Positions 43,056 through 53,658 are shown, counted from the stretch's first letter. The stretch: DNA of 64,000 nucleotides from Pseudochrobactrum kiredjianiae (GCF_030362795.1 NZ_JAUCBM010000007.1:62001-126000); one strand, 5' to 3'. A program made the numbers and translations. The notes: generated from the sequence alone by a model not told the origin.

Positions 43056-43271
43056 TTAGCGGTTGTAGCTGGATGGTGAATTGTCACCAAAACCATTGGC
43101 AGAACCGTCAGTATAAGTATTAGGCGCAGTGCTCTTCACAGTGGATGTTGTCACCACCGGTGTCTGGTCATTGCCATAGAGATTGTCCGGTGTGCCCACA
43201 TTTGGATTATCGGCAAGAGCTACACCGGCAGTCATGGTAAGAGCAGCAATAGTCAAAATAATCTTTTTCAT
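43056..43271 (-). CDS. Small exported protein, array copy 3 (first transcribed)
   Basis: 71 residues from the ATG at 43271, chosen because AAGGAA lies seven bases before it; an ATG two codons upstream is too close to that site. Signal peptide MKKIILTIAALTMTAGVALA and mature DNPNVGTPDNLYGNDQTPVV. Its upstream region differs from the spacers of the other copies and probably holds the promoter for the array, reading away from dapE. Confidence 0.7.
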   Translation of the reverse strand: MKKIILTIAALTMTAGVALADNPNVGTPDNLYGNDQTPVVTTSTVKSTAPNTYTDGSANGFGDNSPSSYNR

Positions 43272-43686
43272 TTTCATATTCCTTGTTCAACTTATGTGAA
43301 CGTGCTTGGGAGGAGCGCCGTTCCGATGAACATGAGATATGCCTGATTGTTTATGATTTCAACTCACGTAAATTTTACGAAAATTACAAATTTAGAACAC
43401 ATTTCCACAAATGTTTAAATCTTTAATCTAAATTGATAAACAATTACAGTAATTTAGCTGAAAAGATTTTACAATTTCTCAAAAAATCGTCCTTAATCGT
43501 TCGCAAATAGCAAACGATCTGTATCTCTTATAGTTCACAAAATGAAGACAATGACACTTTTCTCACGGAAATATTACCATTTGAAAGAGTCCGTTTATTG
43601 CGCGAAAAACACATTACCGTGAGAAGTTGAGAGCCAGAACGGAAATTCCGGATGCACCGGTAATCGGCATCTGCTAAGCCTTCATT
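43272..43686. other. AT-rich divergent region between the small-gene array and dapE
   Basis: 415 bases, very AT-rich between 43350 and 43580. It must contain the array promoter and the dapE promoter. No genes or repeat copies seen; no confident -35/-10 pair. Confidence 0.5.
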
Positions 43687-44874
43687 ATGATGACCACATT
43701 TGATCCCGCAGAAAATCTCGCCGCTCTGATCCGCTGCCCGTCTGTTACGCCGGCAGAAGGCGGAGCCCTTACCGCTCTTCAGTCAATGCTGGAGCCGCTC
43801 GGCTTCCATATAGACCGTCCTGTGTTTACCGCAGAGGGGACGCCGGATATAGAAAATCTCTATGCCCGCCTGACCGGAACCGGCCCTCACCTGATGTTTG
43901 CCGGCCATACAGATGTGGTGCCGACAGGTGATTTATCGCTCTGGAAACATCCACCTTTTGGCGCGGTCATCGATAATGGCGAGCTTTATGGCCGTGGCGC
44001 AGTGGATATGAAAGGCGGCATCGCCTGCTTTGTTGCGGCAACAGCGCGTTACTTGCAAAAGTTTCCTGACCGCAAACCTAATATTTCATTCCTGATTACC
44101 GGTGATGAAGAAGGTCCCGCTATTAACGGCACAGTCAAAGTGCTGGAATGGGCGAAAGCTAAGGGCGAAAAATGGGATGCCTCACTGGTTGGCGAGCCAA
44201 CTAATCCTGATCGTCTGGGTGAAGCAATCAAGATCGGCCGCCGCGGTTCAGTCACCGGTACGGTTATTGTTCATGGCACACAGGGTCATGTCGCCTATCC
44301 GCATAATGCCGATAATCCCGTGCGCGGTATTATGGCACTGCTGAACAGCCTGCTGATACCGGCTTATGATCAGGGCACTGAGAATTTTCAGGCAACCAAC
44401 CTCGAAATCACTTCGATTGACGTCGGCAATCCGGCCACTAATGTTATTCCGGCCAAAGCAACCGCTTCATTCAATATCCGCTTTAATGACACATGGACTG
44501 CAGACAGCCTGCAACAGGAAGTCTCGCGCCGTTTACAAGAAGCAGCGCTGAACAGCCCGTTCAGACAAGGCAAAGCTGAGCCGGTCAATTATGAATTGAT
44601 CTGGGGTGAAGATCCAAGCCATGTGTTTTTGACCCGCAATGACAAGCTGATTGATGCACTCAATGGCTCGATCAAAGCAGTGACAGGCAAACAGGCAGCG
44701 CTTTCGACTTCCGGCGGCACATCCGATGCCCGTTTCATCAAGGATTATTGCCCTGTTGTGGAGTTCGGCCTTGTTGGTCAGACTATGCATATGGCCAATG
44801 AGCGCACATCGCTGCGCGACCTTGAAAATCTCACTGCAATTTATGAAAAATTCCTTGAGGACTTTTTCGCCTGA
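43687..44874 (+). CDS. dapE: Succinyl-diaminopimelate desuccinylase
   Basis: 395 residues; the start is ATG at 43687 or 43690. Zn-dependent M20 peptidase-like enzyme removing succinate in the lysine/DAP pathway. Visible: [22 protein letters not shown] (His ligand and Asp), [14 protein letters not shown] (Asp bridging ligand), [13 protein letters not shown] (Glu general base plus Glu ligand), [13 protein letters not shown] and the late [13 protein letters not shown] with the last His ligand. A dimerisation domain occupies about residues 180-290. A hairpin follows the stop and a conserved membrane-protein gene comes next. Confidence 0.96.
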   Translation: MMTTFDPAENLAALIRCPSVTPAEGGALTALQSMLEPLGFHIDRPVFTAEGTPDIENLYARLTGTGPHLMFAGHTDVVPTGDLSLWKHPPFGAVIDNGELYGRGAVDMKGGIACFVAATARYLQKFPDRKPNISFLITGDEEGPAINGTVKVLEWAKAKGEKWDASLVGEPTNPDRLGEAIKIGRRGSVTGTVIVHGTQGHVAYPHNADNPVRGIMALLNSLLIPAYDQGTENFQATNLEITSIDVGNPATNVIPAKATASFNIRFNDTWTADSLQQEVSRRLQEAALNSPFRQGKAEPVNYELIWGEDPSHVFLTRNDKLIDALNGSIKAVTGKQAALSTSGGTSDARFIKDYCPVVEFGLVGQTMHMANERTSLRDLENLTAIYEKFLEDFFA

Positions 44875-44885
44875 TTCATATGCCC

Positions 44886-44917
44886 TTCAGGTGCCGGTAA
44901 AAATACAGGCACCTGAA
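44886..44917 (+). terminator. Hairpin after dapE
   Basis: Perfect 10-bp stem TTCAGGTGCC/GGCACCTGAA with 12-nt loop but no T-run; weak terminator or mRNA end-stabilising structure. Confidence 0.5.
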
Positions 44918-44944
44918 CCTATCCGTCGTTAGCGCAGGGTGCCT

Positions 44945-45550
44945 ATGCCTAGTTTTGAAGAGATTCAGTATTATTTCTCCGCAGTCTGGCGCACGATGAC
45001 CGGTCATCCGGAAGCGCTGAATGATCTCAATACCGATGCTGATGGTTTCTGGCGGTCGTTTTATGCCATTCTGATTGCCATACCGCCGATGCTGATCGGC
45101 TGGGTTGAAATCGCTGCACGTCTTACAGAGAATACGGAAGACAGCGGGGAAACTGCGCTGCGTCTTATCAATACAGCCAAACTTGGTGCGGTTGATATGG
45201 TGGTGTGGCTGCTGCCCTTGGTGATTATCGGTTTCCTGAGCCGCAGCCTTGGGTTGGAACGCCGTTTCTCGACCTATGTCGTGGCAACCAACTGGGCCAC
45301 GGCTTTGTTCGCGTGGGTCTATGCCCCGCTGTCATTTCTTAATCTGCTGCTGCCGGATTTATCAGCGGTGTTTGCCGGTATCGGCTTTGGCCTTTTTCTA
45401 GTGACATTACTGCTCAGTTACAGACTCACCCGCGCGGCGCTGCAAAGACCGCATAGTTTTGCAGCACCCTTTTTTGTCTCAGTGATATTAGGCAGCATCA
45501 TGCTGACAATTATCTTGCAAAATCTGGCAGGGTTTATGCCTGCTTCATGA
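44945..45550 (+). CDS. Conserved membrane protein between dapE and truA, function unknown
   Basis: 201 residues from the ATG at 44945 (GCAGGG upstream). The start PSFEEIQYYFSAVWRTMTGHPEALNDLNTDADGFWRSF is followed by about five hydrophobic segments (FYAILIAIPPMLIGWVEIAA, VDMVVWLLPLVIIGFLS, ATALFAWVYAPLSFLNLLLP and two more). Its size and position between dapE and truA recur in Rhizobiales, but I know no function. Likely co-transcribed with dapE. Confidence 0.75.
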   Translation: MPSFEEIQYYFSAVWRTMTGHPEALNDLNTDADGFWRSFYAILIAIPPMLIGWVEIAARLTENTEDSGETALRLINTAKLGAVDMVVWLLPLVIIGFLSRSLGLERRFSTYVVATNWATALFAWVYAPLSFLNLLLPDLSAVFAGIGFGLFLVTLLLSYRLTRAALQRPHSFAAPFFVSVILGSIMLTIILQNLAGFMPAS

Positions 45551-45563
45551 GCCGCAGGCTTTT
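45538..45563 (+). terminator. Terminator of the dapE-side operon
   Basis: GCCTGC/GCAGGC (45538-45543 with 45554-45559), TTTT after; it includes the stop codon of the membrane-protein gene. Confidence 0.75.
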
Positions 45564-45566
45564 GCC

Positions 45567-46322
45567 TTATAAAATAAGCGAATAATCCGCACCGATCATA
45601 TAAAGCCCGTGGGCAGGCGCTACCACACCACAGGCTTTGCGATCACGCGCTTCCAGTGCAGCCAGCAAAGTACTCTGCTCCCAGCGTCCCCTGCCAACCT
45701 CATAAAGACTGCCAACCAATGACCGCACCTGATTATGCAGGAAAGAGCGGGCAGAAGCACGCACCTCAACCACTTCACCATGACGCTGTACATTCAAAAC
45801 ACCCAGCGTTTTCACAGGACTTTTGGATTGGCATTGCACCGAGCGGAATGTTGTAAAATCATGCGTACCAATGAGTAATTGCGCAGCTTCCTGCATGGCA
45901 TCGGCATCAAGCTTATGTGATACCCACCACGCACGTTTTGCATCAAGAGCTAATGGTGTACGGCGATTAACAATCCGGTAAATATAGTGCCGTCCTAAAG
46001 CGCTGAACCGCGCATCAAAATGATCCGGCACCTTTTCTACATTCAGCAAATAAATACTGTCGCCAGCCTGTGTCAGATAAGCATTCACAGCGTCACGAAT
46101 TTTGGATGCAGCCCAGTCTCTCGTCAAATCAACATGGGCTGTTTGTGCAAAAGCATGCACCCCTGCATCGGTACGTCCTGCGGTACCCAAAGCAGTGCTT
46201 TCACCGCAAAATTTGAAAATCGCAGCTTCAATCGCCGCCTGCACACTCGGCGCATTATCCTGCCTTTGCCATCCGGCATAAGGTGAACCATCATATTCAA
46301 CTGTCAGACGATAACGCGGCAC
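45567..46322 (-). CDS. truA: tRNA pseudouridine(38-40) synthase
   Basis: 251 residues; start GTG at 46322 lies directly behind the TGA of the GNAT gene, so translation is coupled. [21 protein letters not shown] and the catalytic-Asp motif [14 protein letters not shown] are canonical; also [14 protein letters not shown] and [18 protein letters not shown]. Modifies positions 38-40 of the tRNA anticodon arm. Last gene of the def-fmt-GNAT-truA cluster. Confidence 0.96.
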   Translation of the reverse strand: MPRYRLTVEYDGSPYAGWQRQDNAPSVQAAIEAAIFKFCGESTALGTAGRTDAGVHAFAQTAHVDLTRDWAASKIRDAVNAYLTQAGDSIYLLNVEKVPDHFDARFSALGRHYIYRIVNRRTPLALDAKRAWWVSHKLDADAMQEAAQLLIGTHDFTTFRSVQCQSKSPVKTLGVLNVQRHGEVVEVRASARSFLHNQVRSLVGSLYEVGRGRWEQSTLLAALEARDRKACGVVAPAHGLYMIGADYSLIL

Positions 46323-46850
46323 TCAATTGTCTCCGAATGCAGAAGCATAAATCAGTTGTCCTTGCACAGACTGGCAAGGATCATTATCGGTCAGGCACTT
46401 CGCTTGCAAATATTGCGCCGGATAAGCACTTTTAAACCCGGCAGCGCCTTCAACACTATAGCCAAAACTGCCGTAATAAGCAGGATCACCTAAAACAACG
46501 CTGAGTTTTTCACCCTGTTGCACGAGCAGCCTGTGGGCTTCCTTCATCAGCGCATGCCCCACGCCTGCCCGTTGATGATCCGGCAAAACTGCGAGCGGTG
46601 CGAGTGCAACCGCAGCCAGACGGCTATCCGCCTGTTCAATCCATAAGCGCGAAAACAGAATATGCCCGATGATTGCATCTTCCGCCTCAGCAACCAATTC
46701 CAGCACAACATCATTGTCTGCAACCAGTTGGCGCACCAAACGCACTTCATCATTCCCGTTGAAAGCAGCCGCGATCACGCCATCAATCTGAGAGCGATCC
46801 TGCTCTCTGACCGGACGGATATCAAACTGCTTGACGGGCGAATGGCTCAT
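46323..46850 (-). CDS. GNAT-family N-acetyltransferase
   Basis: 175 residues. The acetyl-CoA motif A is [32 protein letters not shown], followed by [22 protein letters not shown]; this arrangement is typical of the YhbS-like group. Substrate unknown. Its start overlaps the fmt stop as ATGA and its stop abuts the truA start, so it is tightly built into a translation operon; acetylation of a translation factor is conceivable but unsupported. Confidence 0.88.
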   Translation of the reverse strand: MSHSPVKQFDIRPVREQDRSQIDGVIAAAFNGNDEVRLVRQLVADNDVVLELVAEAEDAIIGHILFSRLWIEQADSRLAAVALAPLAVLPDHQRAGVGHALMKEAHRLLVQQGEKLSVVLGDPAYYGSFGYSVEGAAGFKSAYPAQYLQAKCLTDNDPCQSVQGQLIYASAFGDN

Positions 46851-47797
46851 GGCAAAACCACACCGCGGCTCAGCTTAACGCCGTTGCAAAACTCAGCAGC
46901 GCTCACCAGTTTACCACCGGCCTTTTGCACCAGTGTCAGCGCAACCGCTCCGTCACCGCAAGCAATCACCAGCTGGCCGTCCAGCACTTCACCAGCTTGT
47001 GTTTCTCCGGCTTTGCCTGCACCATCAGCGATCACCGAGCGCAGCACTTTTACGCGCTCGAGCTGGCCATTGATTTCCATCTCGCACCAGGCGCCCGGAA
47101 ACGGGCTCAGGCCACGGATACGATCATGCACAGCCTGCGCCGGTTGCGACCAGTCGATCCGCGCTTCAGATTTTTCAATCTTGGAAGCATAGGTCACGCC
47201 ATCTTCAGATTGCGGGTTCAGCCTCAGACTGTCGCGCTCCAGTGCCGCCATGGCACGCACCATCAGATCGGCACCGGTAATGCTCAAACGATCATGTAAC
47301 TCGCCATAGGTCATATTCGGCGTGATGGTGATTTTCTCAACCATGGCGACAGGACCGGTATCCAGCCCCTCATCCATTTTCATAATCATCATGCCGCTCT
47401 CGGCATCGCCAGCCATAATCGCACGCTGAATTGGTGCAGCACCACGCCAGCGCGGTAATAGTGACGCATGACCATTATAGCAGCCCAGTGCAGGCGCATC
47501 GAGAATGGCCTTTGGCAACAACATGCCATAGGCAACAACCACTGCGACATCCGCATTAAGCTCACGGAAAATCTGCTGTTCTTCTTCGCCTTTCAGACTT
47601 TTTGGCGTGAAAACAGGAATGCCGAATTCTTCAGCCTTTTCATGAACCGGTGATTTGGTCAGCTCGAGACCACGGCGTCCGGCAGGGCGCGGTGGTTGGC
47701 TGTAGACGGCAACAATCTCATAGCCCTGCCCGATCAGCGCTGTCATCACCGGCACAGAAAATTCCGGTGTGCCCATGAACACAATACGTAACGACAT
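46847..47797 (-). CDS. fmt: Methionyl-tRNA formyltransferase
   Basis: 316 residues. Formylates initiator Met-tRNA using 10-formyl-THF. [18 protein letters not shown] at the start, the catalytic stretch [25 protein letters not shown] with Asn, His and later Asp, [11 protein letters not shown], and a C-terminal OB-like tRNA-binding domain. Follows def, the deformylase that later removes the formyl group. Confidence 0.96.
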   Translation of the reverse strand: MSLRIVFMGTPEFSVPVMTALIGQGYEIVAVYSQPPRPAGRRGLELTKSPVHEKAEEFGIPVFTPKSLKGEEEQQIFRELNADVAVVVAYGMLLPKAILDAPALGCYNGHASLLPRWRGAAPIQRAIMAGDAESGMMIMKMDEGLDTGPVAMVEKITITPNMTYGELHDRLSITGADLMVRAMAALERDSLRLNPQSEDGVTYASKIEKSEARIDWSQPAQAVHDRIRGLSPFPGAWCEMEINGQLERVKVLRSVIADGAGKAGETQAGEVLDGQLVIACGDGAVALTLVQKAGGKLVSAAEFCNGVKLSRGVVLP

Positions 47798-47878
47798 AGA
47801 CTATCCTAACGAAAATACTGGCCTACGAGACACCGGCCTAAATAACTTCACTGACCTGAGTGAAACTCAAATCGTGCT

Positions 47879-48412
47879 TCAGATTTTTTTGGCCGCTGCC
47901 GGCTCATGGGTCTTGGCCAGTTTTTTGAATTTCTTGATCACCATATCCCGCTTCAGCTTGGAAATATGATCAATGAACAACACACCATCCAGATGATCAA
48001 TTTCATGCTGCAGACAAGTGGCCATCAGACCTTCAGCCTTGATTTCCTGCGGTTTGCCTTCAATATCCTGATAGGTCACACGCACAGTCGCAGGGCGTTC
48101 CACTTCCGCATAATAATCAGGGATCGACAAACAACCCTCTTCATAAGAACTCGGCTCATCTGAGCGCTCAACCACCACCGGATTGATAAAGACATGCGGC
48201 TCCGGCGCTTCACCCTCTTTAGCCAGATCAATCACAACCATGCGGATCGGCTCGGCCACTTGAATTGCAGCCAGCCCGATACCCGGCGCATCATACATCG
48301 TGGCAAACATATCAGCGGAGAATTTACGCAAATCCGCATCAAAGCGTTCAACCGGTTTTGAAACCTGACGTAAAACCGGATCAGGAAGAAAAATAATCGG
48401 CTTAATGGTCAT
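47879..48412 (-). CDS. def: Peptide deformylase
   Basis: 177 residues from the ATG at 48412 ([16 protein letters not shown]); an upstream in-frame ATG would add 21 unconserved residues. Metal protease with the three family motifs [18 protein letters not shown] and [17 protein letters not shown], that is Cys, two His and catalytic Glu. Removes N-formyl from nascent proteins. First gene of the minus-strand def-fmt-GNAT-truA group; Lys-rich C terminus. Confidence 0.96.
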   Translation of the reverse strand: MTIKPIIFLPDPVLRQVSKPVERFDADLRKFSADMFATMYDAPGIGLAAIQVAEPIRMVVIDLAKEGEAPEPHVFINPVVVERSDEPSSYEEGCLSIPDYYAEVERPATVRVTYQDIEGKPQEIKAEGLMATCLQHEIDHLDGVLFIDHISKLKRDMVIKKFKKLAKTHEPAAAKKI

Positions 48413-48604
48413 AAGATTTATCCGCTGTTGCAATTGCCGGTGTCGCAATTCATTGAAAATATCGAACACCCGCAAGGCAGGCCTGATCTGAATGATGTCC
48501 GATCTAATCTCTCAGCACTCTGCCGTCAATAATTTACATGATCACATCAAAAATCTGTTCACGTTTTATTCTTATATTTACCGCGAATCATGTAATCTTT
48601 GCAA

Positions 48605-49831
48605 ATGGAAACATTTTCTGCCTCTGAAACACCGCCGTCCTTTATGGATGTACTCAGCACCATTCCTGCACAGACATTGCTGCTTGCGGCGAGTTTTGTG
48701 CTGCTCTTTATTGTCATGCTGGTCTGGCTCTCCGGCCGTAACAGCAGAGCGATGATCCATGCGCAGTTCCAGTCGGAAGAACGCGCGCGGGAAGCAGAAA
48801 TGCAGATGCACTCCATCCTGAAAAGTCAGGCAGAAATGCAGGGGCGCATTCAGACCATGGCCGAGCTCTTCGGCTCGCGGCAGGCAGAACTGAATAAATC
48901 GATCCGCGACCGGCTGGATGGTATGACCAGTCATCTTGGCCGCAGCATCAATGAACAAACCCGTTCAACCCATGAAAACCTAAGCAAGCTGCAAGAGCGA
49001 CTGGCGGTGATTGATACCGCGCAAAATAATATTCAATCCCTTGCCGGACAGGTCGTGCAGTTACAAGCCATTCTCGCCAACAAACAAACGCGCGGCGCTT
49101 TCGGCCAGTCACGGATGGAAGCGATTATTGCCGATGGTTTGCCAATGGGTGCCTATGAATTTCAGGCCACGCTATCCAACGGTATGCGGCCTGATTGTCT
49201 TGTACGGATGCCCAATGGCACAGCCTCGCTGGTGGTCGATGCCAAATTCCCGCTGGAAAGCTGGAATGCGCTGAAAGCCTCCGAAACACCGGAAGCCAAA
49301 CGCCATTACGAACAGCAGTTTCGTCGTGATATGGAAGTTCATATCCGTGATATTGCCGCCAAATATTTCATCAGCGGTGAAACACAGGATACGGCTTTTC
49401 TGTTTGTGCCGTCAGAATCAATCTTTGCGGAAATTCATGAGAATTTTGAGGTCATTATCCAGCGGGCACATCGCTCACGCGTGGTGATTGTCTCACCTTC
49501 CCTGCTGATGCTCTCCATTCAGGTGATTCAGTCTGTACTCAAAGATGCGCGGATGCGGGAGCAGGCACATCTTATTCAGGGCGAAGTCGTGCGGCTGATG
49601 GATGATGTTGCGCGCCTTGATGAACGGGTACGTAAATTACAAACCCACTTCTCGCAAGCGAGCCGCGACATTGATGATATTCTGATTTCGTCCTCTAAAG
49701 TCACCCGCCGTGGCGCAAAGATCGAAGCGCTGGAGCTAGGGGATAATACGGACAATCATGAGCAGAAAAAGACACCGGAACAGCCAGCGCTGCACCAGAA
49801 TGGCGTTTCACAACCTCCACGTTTTTTATAG
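48605..49831 (+). CDS. rmuC: DNA recombination protein RmuC
   Basis: 408 residues from the ATG at 48605. One N-terminal membrane segment (TLLLAASFVLLFIVMLVWLSG) followed by a long coiled coil (residues ~55-160, EERAREAEMQMHSILKSQAEM onward) and the RmuC domain with ADGLPMGAYEFQATLSNGMRPDCLV and LVVDAKFPLESWNALK, a nuclease-like fold. In E. coli it limits inversion at short repeats. Divergent from def, as in relatives. Confidence 0.93.
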   Translation: METFSASETPPSFMDVLSTIPAQTLLLAASFVLLFIVMLVWLSGRNSRAMIHAQFQSEERAREAEMQMHSILKSQAEMQGRIQTMAELFGSRQAELNKSIRDRLDGMTSHLGRSINEQTRSTHENLSKLQERLAVIDTAQNNIQSLAGQVVQLQAILANKQTRGAFGQSRMEAIIADGLPMGAYEFQATLSNGMRPDCLVRMPNGTASLVVDAKFPLESWNALKASETPEAKRHYEQQFRRDMEVHIRDIAAKYFISGETQDTAFLFVPSESIFAEIHENFEVIIQRAHRSRVVIVSPSLLMLSIQVIQSVLKDARMREQAHLIQGEVVRLMDDVARLDERVRKLQTHFSQASRDIDDILISSSKVTRRGAKIEALELGDNTDNHEQKKTPEQPALHQNGVSQPPRFL

Positions 49832-50179
49832 CGACCAGCTTTGCAGAATCTATTTTTTAAAGCGGCATTCTAAGCCTTTGCAATTGCCCGTTTAAAACCG
49901 GATAAGATACAGACAAAAGCTTATTTTACTCAATAAAATTAACTATTTAGTCTTTATTCGCTACAGAAATTAAATGCATAACAGGACATTCCAACCCGTC
50001 ATACACCAATTATCCGGCGCTCAGCCAAAACCACAATCGCAGAATCTAAAGCTCAAATCTTGCTCCCAAGTCCTTGCCCCGACAAATAAAAAACCGGCCA
50101 CACAAGGTAACCGGCTTTAATTTCACGATAAAAATCAGTCACTTATGTCTTTATATACAACATAAAGCCCAGAGTCTCA
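49832..50179. other. Intergenic region between rmuC and the Rdx-family gene
   Basis: 348 bases, AT-rich at 49860-50000. A weak CCGG-based hairpin near 50085-50118 may end rmuC or the convergent Rdx transcript. No gene seen. Confidence 0.4.
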
Positions 50180-50431
50180 TCAGCCCTTCACTGTCTCACG
50201 GATACGTGCGACCAACGCATCGGTTTCCGGAAAGCCGTTTTCGACTTTACGATCCCAAACAATCTGATCATTCAGGCGGATAATGTAGTTGCCGTCGCCA
50301 CCAGGGATAAGTGCAATCTCACCGACCTCATCACCGAATGCCTGCAATAATTCCTGTGCTGCCCAGGCAGCGCGAAGCATCCAGTTGCACTGGATGCAAT
50401 ATTCAATCGTAATACGTGGTTTAGTGGTCAT
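50180..50431 (-). CDS. Rdx-family (SelT/SelW/SelH-like) thioredoxin-fold protein
   Basis: 83 residues from ATG at 50431, MTTKPRITIEYCIQCNWMLRAAWAAQELL. The CxxC (Cys12, Cys15) sits at the end of the first strand as in bacterial selenoprotein W relatives, here with plain cysteine; GEIALIPGGDGNYIIRLND and WDRKVENGFPETDAL complete the fold. Probably a redox protein. It starts 74 bases after lepA, with a terminator in between. Confidence 0.85.
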   Translation of the reverse strand: MTTKPRITIEYCIQCNWMLRAAWAAQELLQAFGDEVGEIALIPGGDGNYIIRLNDQIVWDRKVENGFPETDALVARIRETVKG

Positions 50432-50460
50432 ATTGAAAATCCCATATCTGGTTAAAGCAA

Positions 50461-50478
50461 ACCCGCCAAAAGGCGGGT
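50461..50478 (-). terminator. Terminator downstream of lepA
   Basis: ACCCGCC/GGCGGGT with a 4-nt loop; the minus strand continues TTGCTTT. Lies between lepA and the Rdx gene. Confidence 0.75.
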
Positions 50479-50504
50479 CTGTAAAAACTGTTATTTTGAA
50501 GTGA

Positions 50505-52313
50505 TTATTCATCACCCATTTTAAGCGCCTGAATGAAAGCTTCCTGAGGAATTTCCACTTTACCGAACTGACGCATGCGCTTCTTACCTTCCTTCTGTTT
50601 ATCCAGAAGTTTGCGCTTACGCGAGATATCGCCGCCGTAACATTTCGCTGTCACGTCTTTACGCAGAGCCGAAATGGTCTCACGCGCCACGATACGTCCG
50701 CCGATTGCCGCCTGAATCGGAATCTTGAACATATGCTGCGGGATCAGTTCTTTCAGCTTCTCACACATCACACGACCGCGTTTTTCAGCAGCCGAGCGGT
50801 GTACCAGCATCGAAAGCGCGTCAACCGGCTCGTCATTGACGAGGATCGACATTTTCACCAGATCGCCTTCTTTATATTCCGACAGATTATAGTCGAAAGA
50901 AGCATAACCCTTAGAAATCGACTTCAGACGATCGTAGAAATCAAACACCACTTCGTTGAGTGGCAGTTCATAAGTCACCATCGCACGCGGGCCGACATAG
51001 GACAGATCCACCTGAATACCGCGACGCTCCTGACAGAGTTTCAGGATCGAACCCAGATATTCATCCGGCGTCAGAATTGTCGCCTTAATCCAAGGCTCTT
51101 CGATGGAAGTGATTTTCACCACATCCGGCATATCCGCCGGATTGTGCAGTTCTTTCACCGAACCGTCGAGCATATTCATGCGATAGACAACCGATGGTGC
51201 GGTTGCAATCAGATCAAGATTGAACTCGCGCTCAAGGCGTTCCTGAATGATTTCAAGATGCAACAGCCCCAAGAACCCGCAGCGGAAACCAAAGCCCAGC
51301 GCCGCCGATGTTTCCATCTCAAAGGAGAAGCTCGCATCATTGAGACGCAGCTTGCCCATAGCGCCACGCAGGTCTTCAAAATCAGCCGCATCCACAGGAA
51401 ACAGGCCGCAGAACACCACCGGCTGCGCCGGTTTAAAGCCTGTCAGCATATTGGCTGTCGGGCGCTTGTCCTCAGTGATCGTATCACCAACGCGGGTATC
51501 CGCAACTTCCTTAATCGAAGCGGTGATAAAACCAAGTTCACCCGGCCCCAAATCCTCAACGGATAGCATTTTTGGTGTAAAAACGCCGACGCGCTCTACC
51601 GGATATTTAGCACCCGTGCCCATCATACGGATGGTCTGGCCTTTTTTCAGCACGCCATCAATAATGCGCACCAGCACGATCACGCCGAGATAAGTGTCAT
51701 ACCAGCTATCCACCAGCATGGCTTTGAGCGGCGCATCGCGATCGCCCTCTTTCGGTGCCGGCAGACGATTAACAATCGCTTCCAGTACATCAGGAATACC
51801 GATGCCGCTTTTAGCGGAAATCATAACAGCATCCGATGCATCGATACCGATCACATCTTCAACCTGTTCTTTCACGCGGTCAGGATCAGCTGCAGGGAGA
51901 TCAATCTTATTCAGCACAACAACCAGATCGTGATTATTGTCGATCGCCTGATAAACATTGGCCAGTGTCTGCGCTTCCACGCCCTGTGAGGCATCAACCA
52001 CCAGCAGCGAGCCTTCACAGGCCGCAAGCGAGCGGGAAACTTCATAGGCAAAGTCAACGTGTCCCGGTGTGTCGATCAGGTTGAGAACATAGTCCTCACC
52101 ATTTTTCGCACGATAATTCAAACGCACGGTCTGCGCCTTGATCGTGATGCCGCGCTCGCGCTCGATTTCCATCGAGTCGAGCACCTGCTCTTTCATCTCA
52201 CGATTTTCAAGGCCACCGGTCTGCTGAATCAGACGGTCGGCAAGGGTCGACTTCCCATGATCAATATGGGCGACGATGGAAAAATTCCGGATATGGTCAA
52301 GTGGTGTGCTCAT
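50505..52313 (-). CDS. lepA: Elongation factor 4 (LepA)
   Basis: 602 residues. Ribosome-associated GTPase with [59 protein letters not shown] and [14 protein letters not shown], then EF-G-like domains and the LepA-specific C-terminal domain ([21 protein letters not shown]). Supports translation and 30S assembly under stress. Upstream is an unrelated, divergent gene. Confidence 0.97.
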   Translation of the reverse strand: MSTPLDHIRNFSIVAHIDHGKSTLADRLIQQTGGLENREMKEQVLDSMEIERERGITIKAQTVRLNYRAKNGEDYVLNLIDTPGHVDFAYEVSRSLAACEGSLLVVDASQGVEAQTLANVYQAIDNNHDLVVVLNKIDLPAADPDRVKEQVEDVIGIDASDAVMISAKSGIGIPDVLEAIVNRLPAPKEGDRDAPLKAMLVDSWYDTYLGVIVLVRIIDGVLKKGQTIRMMGTGAKYPVERVGVFTPKMLSVEDLGPGELGFITASIKEVADTRVGDTITEDKRPTANMLTGFKPAQPVVFCGLFPVDAADFEDLRGAMGKLRLNDASFSFEMETSAALGFGFRCGFLGLLHLEIIQERLEREFNLDLIATAPSVVYRMNMLDGSVKELHNPADMPDVVKITSIEEPWIKATILTPDEYLGSILKLCQERRGIQVDLSYVGPRAMVTYELPLNEVVFDFYDRLKSISKGYASFDYNLSEYKEGDLVKMSILVNDEPVDALSMLVHRSAAEKRGRVMCEKLKELIPQHMFKIPIQAAIGGRIVARETISALRKDVTAKCYGGDISRKRKLLDKQKEGKKRMRQFGKVEIPQEAFIQALKMGDE

Positions 52314-52589
52314 GCGCGCGATTTAGCAGCAGAATTGCGCAAAGGCAAAGGGGTTTCGTGCAAATCGGGGCAAATCAGGGCTTAAAGTTCAATCTTTCGG
52401 GGTATGGAGCATTATGTCCCCTTTGCGAAGCAGCAAAAAACCAGTAAAGCGGTGCAAAAAGCTGGTAATGCGCTTAAAAGCTTTAAGCAACAGCATGAAA
52501 GAGTTTACGGTTCTGCGGGCATAACACTGATAAGCAGTAGCCTTAAGAGTCGTAGAATGCCGCAATAGGACCGGCGCAGGAGACAGGTC

Positions 52590-53579
52590 ATGGACACGCA
52601 AACGCTTAATCACCGTACATCCCCAAAGCTGGTTACAGTTTTCGGCGGCTCAGGCTTTGTCGGGCGTCATGTGGTTGATGCACTGGCACGTCGCGGCTTT
52701 CGCGTCCGCGTTGCTGTGCGTAAGCCGGAAGTTGCCTATTATATGCAGCCGCTCGGCAATATCGGTCAAATCCAGCTGGTACAGGCCAATATCCGTCATC
52801 GCTGGTCAATTGAACGTGCTGTCAAAGGTGCGGACTATGTGGTCAATCTGGTCGGCATCCTGTCTGAAAGCGGTAAACAGCGCTTCAACACTGTGCATGC
52901 AATTGGTGCAAAACACGTAGCCGAAGTGGTCGCAGCTGCCGGTCTGCCGCTGTTGCATATGTCTGCACTCGGTGCAGACCTGAAAAGCGCATCGGAATAT
53001 GCCCGCACCAAGGCCGAAGCTGAACGTCAAGTACTGAGCATTAAACCGGATGCAATTATTCTGCGTCCGAGTGTTGTTTTCGGCCCTGAAGATCAGTTCT
53101 TCAATAAATTCTCCAGCATGTCGCGTTTCTCGCCATTCATGCCTTTGATCGGCGGCGGCAAAACACAGTTCCAGCCGGTTTATGTCGGCGATGTGGCTGA
53201 AGTTATTGCCCGTGCAGTGGAAGGTAAATTGCAGTCCGGCAAGACCTACGAGCTGGGCGGTGCAGAAGTGCTGACACTGCGTCGTTGCATGGAACTGTCG
53301 CTAGAAGTGATTGGTCGCAAACGCATGTTTATCAATCTGCCTTGGTGGGTTGCGAGCCTGCAGGGCAAAATTCTCGGCCTGCTGCCAAATCCACCGCTGA
53401 CCAGCGACCATGTTAAACTGCTGAAAAGCAATAATGTGGTTTCACAAGAAGCCGCCGATGCTGATCTGACATTGGAAGGTCTGGGCATCAAACCTCAGGC
53501 TGTGGATGCGATCCTGCCGTCTTATCTCTGGCGCTACCGTGCGCTGGGTCAGTATGACAAAGCAAGTCTGGCACGCTAA
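52590..53579 (+). CDS. NDUFA9-like NAD(P)-binding protein (atypical SDR)
   Basis: 329 residues with GGAG before the ATG. Rossmann start LVTVFGGSGFVGRHVVDALARRGFRVRVAVRKPE, then VVNLVGILSESGKQRFNTVHAIGAKHVAE, SALGADLKSASEYARTKAEAERQVL and RPSVVFGPEDQFFNKFSSM. This matches the alphaproteobacterial homologue of complex I accessory subunit NDUFA9, which binds NADPH. No other complex I genes near. Adjacent to uppP in several Rhizobiales. Confidence 0.88.
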   Translation: MDTQTLNHRTSPKLVTVFGGSGFVGRHVVDALARRGFRVRVAVRKPEVAYYMQPLGNIGQIQLVQANIRHRWSIERAVKGADYVVNLVGILSESGKQRFNTVHAIGAKHVAEVVAAAGLPLLHMSALGADLKSASEYARTKAEAERQVLSIKPDAIILRPSVVFGPEDQFFNKFSSMSRFSPFMPLIGGGKTQFQPVYVGDVAEVIARAVEGKLQSGKTYELGGAEVLTLRRCMELSLEVIGRKRMFINLPWWVASLQGKILGLLPNPPLTSDHVKLLKSNNVVSQEAADADLTLEGLGIKPQAVDAILPSYLWRYRALGQYDKASLAR

Positions 53580-53604
53580 TCCAGACCTTATTACCCGAAT
53601 AAAA

Positions 53605-53629
53605 CAAAGGCCCCATTACGGGGCCTTTT
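53605..53629. terminator. Shared terminator between the NDUFA9-like gene and uppP
   Basis: AAAGGCCCC/GGGGCCTTT with ATTAC loop; bidirectional between convergent genes. Confidence 0.9.
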
Positions 53630-53658
53630 CTGTATCACGCTTATATTGTTTTGAAACC

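Larger units (their letters stand above)
42380..43271 (-). repeat. Tandem triplication of a 338-bp unit
   Basis: Three 216-bp genes starting at stop positions 42380, 42718 and 43056, an exact 338-bp period. The 122-bp spacer between copy 1 and 2 differs from that between 2 and 3 at about 6 positions, less than the coding parts of copies 1 and 2 differ. Upstream of copy 3 the spacer ends and an unrelated leader begins. Confidence 0.85.

Noticed and set aside
50085-50118. Hairpin after rmuC as a confident terminator
   Set aside because: The apparent repeat is a direct repeat of a CCGG core, leaving only about four base pairs.
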